From Verrucomicrobiota bacterium (lineage in GTDB: Bacteria; Verrucomicrobiota; Verrucomicrobiia; Limisphaerales; UBA1100): 6,957 nucleotides of DNA. Positions 1-3,848 of this stretch are shown here, in pieces (the first letter of the stretch is position 1; every line of letters starts with the position of its first letter). The notes under the pieces were generated by a model, which was not told where the DNA came from, did no database searches, and worked only from the letters and a program-made list of their open reading frames with translations. The DNA is taken from the NCBI GenBank assembly GCA_028872685.1, contig JAPKEI010000142.1, forward strand, positions 1 through 6,957, given 5' to 3'. The position numbers and the translations under genes were made by a program.

Positions 1-30
1 GAATATTACAATCTTGAGCGCGCCGAGTGA
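1..30 (+). CDS. Possible C-terminal tail of an upstream gene (partial)
   Basis: Frame 1 is open from the window edge and reads EYYNLERAE before a TGA at 28-30. Nine codons cannot identify a protein, and the other forward frames also stop within about 35 bases. I list it only because the following 240 bases look noncoding and hairpin-rich, as expected after a gene end. It could equally be chance. Confidence 0.2.
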   Translation, partial: EYYNLERAE

Positions 31-72
31 GTGAGCAAACTGTGTGCAGTTCTTTGAGTACGTGAAGTCAGA

Positions 73-114
73 AGTAGCCACCAGTATTCAAACCGAAGTA
101 TTGGTGGCACTACT
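73..114 (+). other. Long stem-loop in the leader / 3' region
   Basis: GCCACCAGTATT (77-88) pairs with AGTATTGGTGGC (97-108). This gives a 12-bp stem with two G-U pairs and an 8-base loop. After a two-base bulge (109-110) the stem gains four more pairs, AGTA (73-76) with TACT (111-114). No T-run follows, so it is not a standard intrinsic terminator. It may be a terminator-like 3' structure of the upstream gene or a leader structure of moxR. The pairing is seen directly; any role is inferred. Confidence 0.5.
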
Positions 115-116
115 CA

Positions 117-131
117 GAAAACACAGTTTTC
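117..131 (+). other. Small perfect hairpin next to the long stem-loop
   Basis: GAAAAC (117-122) and GTTTTC (126-131) form a perfect 6-bp inverted repeat around the loop ACA. It lies two bases after the 73-114 stem-loop and runs into the 8-bp palindrome CCAATTGG (131-138). The stem is AT-rich and probably weak as RNA. It could instead be a protein-binding dyad. No function can be assigned. Confidence 0.35.
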
Positions 132-150
132 CAATTGGTCCTTTAACACC

Positions 151-176
151 GCCTTCCCACTGGGGGTGCGGAGGGC
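151..176 (+). other. GC-rich hairpin upstream of moxR
   Basis: GCCTTCC (151-157) pairs with GGAGGGC-side bases 170-176. After a bulged C169, CAC (158-160) pairs with GTG (166-168) around a five-base loop. That gives about ten pairs including one G-U. The downstream sequence (ACTAGATTATGG) has no T-tract, so intrinsic termination is not well supported. It could contribute to transcription stopping between an upstream gene and this operon. Confidence 0.35.
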
Positions 177-186
177 ACTAGATTAT

Positions 187-198
187 GGTTAATTAACC
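187..198. promoter_or_regulatory. 12-bp perfect palindrome, possible operator
   Basis: GGTTAATTAACC is a perfect 12-bp palindrome lying 75 bases before the moxR start codon, in the only long noncoding stretch of the window. An AT-rich dyad here is a reasonable place for a dimeric regulator to bind. However, about one or two perfect 12-bp palindromes are expected by chance in a sequence this long. I could not identify a convincing -35/-10 pair around it. Confidence 0.25.
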
Positions 199-216
199 GG
201 CCCATATTCCACCCTG

Positions 217-237
217 AAATCATAAATCCTAAATCCT
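217..237 (+). repeat. Tandem heptamer, three copies (AAATCAT, AAATCCT, AAATCCT)
   Basis: Three consecutive 7-base units occupy the moxR leader; the last two are identical and the first differs at one base. Read on the other strand the unit is AGGATTT, one base from the AGGATTG phase of the heptamer repeated at 2199-2212. Heptamer arrays like this resemble the short tandemly repeated repetitive sequences known from cyanobacteria. The repeat is seen directly; its role is unknown. Confidence 0.6.
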
Positions 238-273
238 TCCCCCTTTTAAGGTTTTCCCCTATCTTCCGCACCT

Positions 274-1266
274 ATGAATCATGCGGAGATTGAGGCCGAT
301 AATTCGGCGGTGCTGGAGGCGGGGGCGTTTGTGCAGCCGTTGATGGAGGAGATGGGCAAGGTGATCGTGGGCCAGAAATATTTGCTGGAGCGGCTGGTGA
401 TTAGTCTGCTGGCCGATGGCCATGTGCTGCTGGAGGGGGTGCCGGGGATTGCCAAGACGCTCGCTATCAAGACATTGTCGGACACGTTGAATGTGGATTT
501 TTCGCGCATTCAGTTTACGCCGGATATGTTGCCAGCCGATGTCACGGGCACACAAATTTACAATCCTCAGTCAGGCGAGTTCACCACGCGACAGGGGCCT
601 GTGTTCGCAAATCTACTCTTGGCGGATGAAATCAACCGCGCACCGGCCAAGGTGCAGAGCGCGTTGCTCGAGGCGATGCAGGAGAAGCAGGTGACCATCG
701 GCGATAAGACGTACCCGCTACCGCAACCATTTCTAGTCATGGCCACGGAGAATCCGATTGAGCAGGAGGGGACATATCAATTGCCCGAGGCGCAGGTGGA
801 TCGGTTTATGCTCAAGGTGGTGATGGATTATCCGACGCAAAAAGAGGAGCGGCAAATCCTCGAGGACTGGGCGAAGACGGAGGGAACCCCAACCGCGGAA
901 CAGGTGGTGACGGTCGAACAAATCCTCACCGCGCGCAAGGTGGTGGATACGATTTATGTGGATGATAAGGTAAAGGAATACATCGTGAACCTCGTGTGCG
1001 CCACGCGTGATCCGGGGGTATTCAATGTGCCGGCGGAGGGACTCATCCAACTGGGCGCCTCACCGCGTGCAACGATTTACCTTACGCTCGCCTCCAAGGC
1101 GCACGCGTTCCTGCAAGGGCGCGGCTACGTGACGCCACAGGACGTAAAGGCCATCGCGCCGGATGTGATGCGCCATCGCATCCAAGTAAGCTACGAAGCC
1201 GAGGCGGAAGATAAAACGAGCGACCACGTGTTGGCGTTATTCCTAGATCACATGCCAGTGCCGTAG
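274..1266 (+). CDS. moxR: MoxR-family AAA+ ATPase
   Basis: This 330-residue cytoplasmic AAA+ ATPase belongs to the MoxR family, whose members act as chaperones that remodel or activate VWA-domain partners. All ATPase motifs are present: Walker A GVPGIAKT (55-62), Walker B LLLADEIN (114-121), sensor 1 ATEN (157-160), an arginine finger in EAQVDRF (R177) and sensor 2 GASPRA (R265). The C-terminal helical lid follows and ends near residue 330, a normal length for the family. The ATG at 274 leaves a typical short N-terminal extension before the VIVGQ segment. No Shine-Dalgarno sequence precedes it; the leader is pyrimidine-rich. It is the first gene of the operon, and the DUF58 and Bat VWA proteins downstream are its probable partners. 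The symbol is a family name; in Bacteroides-type bat clusters the equivalent gene is called batI. Nothing looks damaged. Confidence 0.95.
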   Translation: MNHAEIEADNSAVLEAGAFVQPLMEEMGKVIVGQKYLLERLVISLLADGHVLLEGVPGIAKTLAIKTLSDTLNVDFSRIQFTPDMLPADVTGTQIYNPQSGEFTTRQGPVFANLLLADEINRAPAKVQSALLEAMQEKQVTIGDKTYPLPQPFLVMATENPIEQEGTYQLPEAQVDRFMLKVVMDYPTQKEERQILEDWAKTEGTPTAEQVVTVEQILTARKVVDTIYVDDKVKEYIVNLVCATRDPGVFNVPAEGLIQLGASPRATIYLTLASKAHAFLQGRGYVTPQDVKAIAPDVMRHRIQVSYEAEAEDKTSDHVLALFLDHMPVP

Positions 1267-1301
1267 GCAATTGACGGATTATAATTAAGATTTTGTGATT
1301 G

Positions 1302-1337
1302 GACCCTCAACCATGTCCCAACCTCCGACCCTCAACC
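1302..1337 (+). repeat. 11-bp direct repeat straddling the DUF58 start codon
   Basis: GACCCTCAACC occurs at 1302-1312, directly before the ATG at 1313, and again at 1327-1337 inside the first codons (25-base period). The complement of its last eight bases, GGTTGAGG, occurs at 2197-2204, right at the stop of the same gene. The repeats are seen directly. Whether they affect translation or are relics of the intergenic heptamer family is unknown. Confidence 0.5.
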
Positions 1338-2197
1338 CCGCGAAAGTTCGCCAAATCGAAATCCGCACAAAGCGGCTCGTGAATGATGTGATGGTCGGTC
1401 AGTACCGGAGTATATTTCGCGGGCAGGGAATGGATTTTGATGAGGTGCGCGAGTATCAGCCGGGCGATGAGGTGCGCAATATCGATTGGAATGTTACCGC
1501 CCGATTAAACCAGCCGTTTGTGAAACAGTTCGTGGAAGAACGCGAGCTGACAGTGATGCTGCTGGTGGACATCAGCGCATCGGGGCGGTTCGGCAGTGGT
1601 GACCAAACCAAACAGGAACTCGCCGCCGAAGTGGCCGCCGCGCTGGCCTTCGCCGCCCAGCGCAACAATGATAAAGTCGGCCTCACGTTGTTTTCCGATC
1701 GCGTGGAAAAATATGTGCGACCTGGAAAAGGCAAACGCCACGTGCTGCGGGTGGTTCGCGATATTTTGCATCACACCCCCGCCCATCGCACCGGCGATCT
1801 GAGCTACGCGCTGCAGCATTTGCAAAAAACTTTCCGACGGCGCGCGGTGATGATTTTAATTTCCGATTTCCTCGATCCCCTCCCCCATTCCGCCCTGCAC
1901 CGCGCCCAACTCCGGCACGATGTGGTGGCCATCCAAATAAACGACCCGCACGAAGACGCTCTGCCTCCACTCGGCCGTTTGGTACTCGAAGACGCCGAGA
2001 CCGGCGAAGTCGGCGAACTGCACCTCCGCACCGAAGCCGATCGCACCGCCTTCGCCGCCCACCGTGCCACCGCCCAAGCCGACCTCGTCAAAGAATTCGG
2101 CGGACTAAACATCGACCACCTCCGCCTCGTGACCGGCCAGCCATACGCCCCAGCGCTATCGCATTTTTTCCGCACGCGACTGGACCGCCGACGCTAG
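1313..2197 (+). CDS. DUF58 domain protein (VWA-like partner of MoxR)
   Basis: From the ATG at 1313 the protein has 294 residues. It shows the DUF58 signature: the FDEVREYQPGDEVRNIDWN segment (residues 42-60) followed by TARLNQPFVKQF. This leads into a VWA-like fold with a DxSxS metal-site motif, DISAS (86-90), and a later ISDF strand (183-186). No signal peptide or membrane helix is evident, so it should be cytoplasmic. DUF58 genes typically sit next to moxR, and the encoded proteins are thought to be direct partners of the ATPase. An in-frame GTG at 1295 would add six residues (MIGPST). I prefer the ATG because the extension is not family-like and neither start has a ribosome binding site. 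The gap to moxR is only 46 bp, consistent with one transcript. Codons in the second half become noticeably C-rich at third positions, without any frame break. Confidence 0.93.
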   Translation: MSQPPTLNPAKVRQIEIRTKRLVNDVMVGQYRSIFRGQGMDFDEVREYQPGDEVRNIDWNVTARLNQPFVKQFVEERELTVMLLVDISASGRFGSGDQTKQELAAEVAAALAFAAQRNNDKVGLTLFSDRVEKYVRPGKGKRHVLRVVRDILHHTPAHRTGDLSYALQHLQKTFRRRAVMILISDFLDPLPHSALHRAQLRHDVVAIQINDPHEDALPPLGRLVLEDAETGEVGELHLRTEADRTAFAAHRATAQADLVKEFGGLNIDHLRLVTGQPYAPALSHFFRTRLDRRR

Positions 2198-2292
2198 GTT
2201 GAGGATTGAGGAAAACCAATTCCGCCTACTAACCCCCACCTTCTCCCTTCTAAATCTCCCTTTCTTGAGTTATCTTTTCTTGCAGGAGCGGA
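2198..2292 (+). repeat. Short intergenic region with tandem heptamer TTGAGGA x2
   Basis: The 95-bp gap after the DUF58 stop begins with two exact tandem copies of TTGAGGA (2199-2212). It then becomes strongly pyrimidine-rich, including CTAAATCTCCCTTTC (2250-2264), which resembles the stretch before moxR (CTAAATCCTTCCCCC, 229-243). There is no hairpin with a T-run and no clear promoter. The region separates moxR-DUF58 from the tightly overlapping downstream genes, so a separate transcription start here is possible but not shown. Confidence 0.45.
2284..2288 (+). promoter_or_regulatory. Shine-Dalgarno sequence of the DUF4381-like gene
   Basis: AGGAG sits four bases before the ATG at 2293, a slightly short spacing. 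It is the only clear Shine-Dalgarno sequence before any gene in this window. It supports the start at 2293 and suggests that translation is freshly initiated here and then passed by overlap coupling to batA, batB and batD. Confidence 0.6.
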
Positions 2293-2835
2293 ATGAACGA
2301 CACAAACCTCACTGACATTCTGGAAATCAAGCCGCCGCTGGTTTTGGAAACTGGCGAAGGGTCGGGGTGGGCGCTTTGGGTTTTGTTAGTACTGTTTGCG
2401 GCGGGGGGGGTATTGTTGTTTTGGGCGTTGCGTGAGCCGAAGCGCGCGCCGGTGTTGCCCGCGCCGGATGCCGAGGCGTTACGGAAACTCCGCGAAGTTT
2501 GGGGACTGCTGCCTTCGCCGGTGCTCTTTGCGCGGGCGGTGGCGGACATTTTGCGGGTGTATCTCGGGGATCGTTTTGAATTCCACGCGCCAGAACGCAC
2601 GACGGAAGAGTTTTTGGGTGAACTCCATCGCGCCCCGCAAATGACGCCACCCCAAAAGGATTTACTCGGGCAATTCCTTGAGTTTTGTGATCTCTCAAAA
2701 TTCGCGCGGCACGAGCCAACCGAGGAAGACTGTCGCCGACTGCACGCGATGGCGATCAAGTTGGTAAAAGAAACCGCGCCGCCGTTGCCGGGCGCATTGC
2801 CCCCGCGCGTAACGCCACCGCAACTGACCACATGA
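2293..2835 (+). CDS. DUF4381-like single-pass membrane protein of the Bat operon
   Basis: This 180-residue protein has a short N-terminal segment (LTDILEIKPPLVLE), one membrane helix at about 25-46 (ALWVLLVLFAAGGVLLFWAL) followed by REPKR, and a cytoplasmic C-terminal domain by the positive-inside rule. The domain contains ADILRVYLGDRF (84-95) and APERTTEEFLGEL (99-111). These match the pattern I know from DUF4381-type proteins found between DUF58 and batA genes in Verrucomicrobiota, Planctomycetota and Proteobacteria. Its biochemical role is not established; by position it is an accessory of the MoxR/Bat membrane complex (batG-like in placement). The C-terminal 20 residues are Pro-rich and probably disordered. 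Its stop overlaps the batA start in ATGA, implying translational coupling. A run of eight G (2403-2410) lies in the membrane helix codons. Membrane topology is confident; the family name is moderately so. Confidence 0.75.
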   Translation: MNDTNLTDILEIKPPLVLETGEGSGWALWVLLVLFAAGGVLLFWALREPKRAPVLPAPDAEALRKLREVWGLLPSPVLFARAVADILRVYLGDRFEFHAPERTTEEFLGELHRAPQMTPPQKDLLGQFLEFCDLSKFARHEPTEEDCRRLHAMAIKLVKETAPPLPGALPPRVTPPQLTT

Positions 2836-3848
2836 ACAATTTCACTTTTGACAACCCGGCTTGGCTGGGCTTGCTGCTATTGCTCCCACTGGCGGGGTGG
2901 TTGCAGGGGGCATCGGGGGCGCCTCCGGCGGTGGTGTATTCTTCGCTCAAACTTGTGCAGCGCTTTTCCCGAATCGCACCGCATCGCGCGGGACGGTTTC
3001 TGGCGACACTCCGCTGGCTGGCGCTAATCGCGTGCATCCTCGGCATGGCGCGTCCGCAATGGGGCGAGGGCCGCGAACGCATTCGCGCCAGCGGGATTGA
3101 TATTATGCTCACGTTGGACTTGTCCGACAGTATGGAGGCGAAAGATTTCCGCAACGAAGGACGCAATGTCACGCGGCTGGATATTTCCAAACAAGTGCTC
3201 AAGGAATTTGTCGAAGGGCGGCCCAGTGATCGGATTGGGTTGATTGTGTTTTCGGGACTGGCGTTCATTGCCAGCCCGCCGACGTTGAACCACGATTATC
3301 TGATCGATAACATCGACCGGTTTGATAATGAAACCGCTTCACCACAAAACGACGACGAAGGCACGGCGATTGGCTCGGGCATAACGGCGGCGGTCAATCG
3401 GCTGCGCGGCATCAAGGACTCCAAAAGCAAAATTATTATTTTGATGACCGATGGCGAAAACAACACGGGCAAGGTTGAGCCTGAAGAAGCCGCCGAGGCC
3501 GCGGCGGTGATGGGCGTCAAAATTTACACCATCGGCATCGGCAAGGAAGGCACGGAGCTGGTATTGCGCGATCAGTTCGGCCTGCCGCGGCATCATCAGT
3601 TGGTGGGCATCAACAAGGATCGCCTGCGCGACATCGCGGAACGCACGGGCGGCAAGTTTTTTTACGCCGAAAGTACCGAGGCCCTGCGCGCGGTGTATCA
3701 CGAGATTGATCAGCTTGAAAAAACCGAGCGCGAGGAGCAGCGCTTCTTGCGCTACCACGATTTGTTCGGCTGGTTCGTGGGGACGGGGCTGGTGCTATTG
3801 CTGCTGGAACTGGTGCTCGCACAAACGCTGTTGAGAAAACTCCCGTGA
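2832..3848 (+). CDS. batA: BatA, membrane-anchored VWA-domain protein
   Basis: BatA-type protein of 338 residues. The N-terminal aerotolerance-regulator segment begins NFTFDNPAWLGLLLLLPLAG, with membrane helices near 10-24 and 58-73. A VWA domain then runs from about 88 to 295 with a complete metal-ion-dependent adhesion site: DLSDS (96-100), T178 in EGTAIG and D207 in MTDGEN. The EIDQLEKTEREE segment (291-302) is the BatA hallmark that separates it from BatB. A last helix lies at about 312-331 (GWFVGTGLVLLLLELVLAQT). This topology would place the VWA domain outside the cytoplasm. Bat proteins were named for oxygen tolerance in Bacteroides fragilis; the molecular role is still unclear. It overlaps the previous gene by ATGA and the next by GTGA, so it is certainly co-translated. 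No ribosome binding site precedes the ATG. The length is normal and all key residues are intact. Confidence 0.93.
   Translation: MNNFTFDNPAWLGLLLLLPLAGWLQGASGAPPAVVYSSLKLVQRFSRIAPHRAGRFLATLRWLALIACILGMARPQWGEGRERIRASGIDIMLTLDLSDSMEAKDFRNEGRNVTRLDISKQVLKEFVEGRPSDRIGLIVFSGLAFIASPPTLNHDYLIDNIDRFDNETASPQNDDEGTAIGSGITAAVNRLRGIKDSKSKIIILMTDGENNTGKVEPEEAAEAAAVMGVKIYTIGIGKEGTELVLRDQFGLPRHHQLVGINKDRLRDIAERTGGKFFYAESTEALRAVYHEIDQLEKTEREEQRFLRYHDLFGWFVGTGLVLLLLELVLAQTLLRKLP

Noticed and set aside
73..176. Intrinsic terminator for an upstream gene
   Set aside because: None of the three hairpins is followed by a T-run on either strand.
1280..1285. Perfect TATAAT between moxR and the DUF58 gene, with TTGACG just upstream
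   Set aside because: The TTGACG (1271-1276) is only three bases from the TATAAT, not about 17, and no -35-like hexamer or extended -10 is at the right place. Gene spacing fits a single transcript.
1295..1312. GTG start for the DUF58 protein at 1295
   Set aside because: It adds six residues with no family similarity and has no ribosome binding site; the ATG at 1313 is preferred, though not proven.
2250..2831. 193-codon open frame on the minus strand opposite the DUF4381-like gene
   Set aside because: Its product is Ser/Arg/Asn-rich with no recognisable motif, and it lies wholly opposite a gene with a clear Shine-Dalgarno sequence and family motifs.
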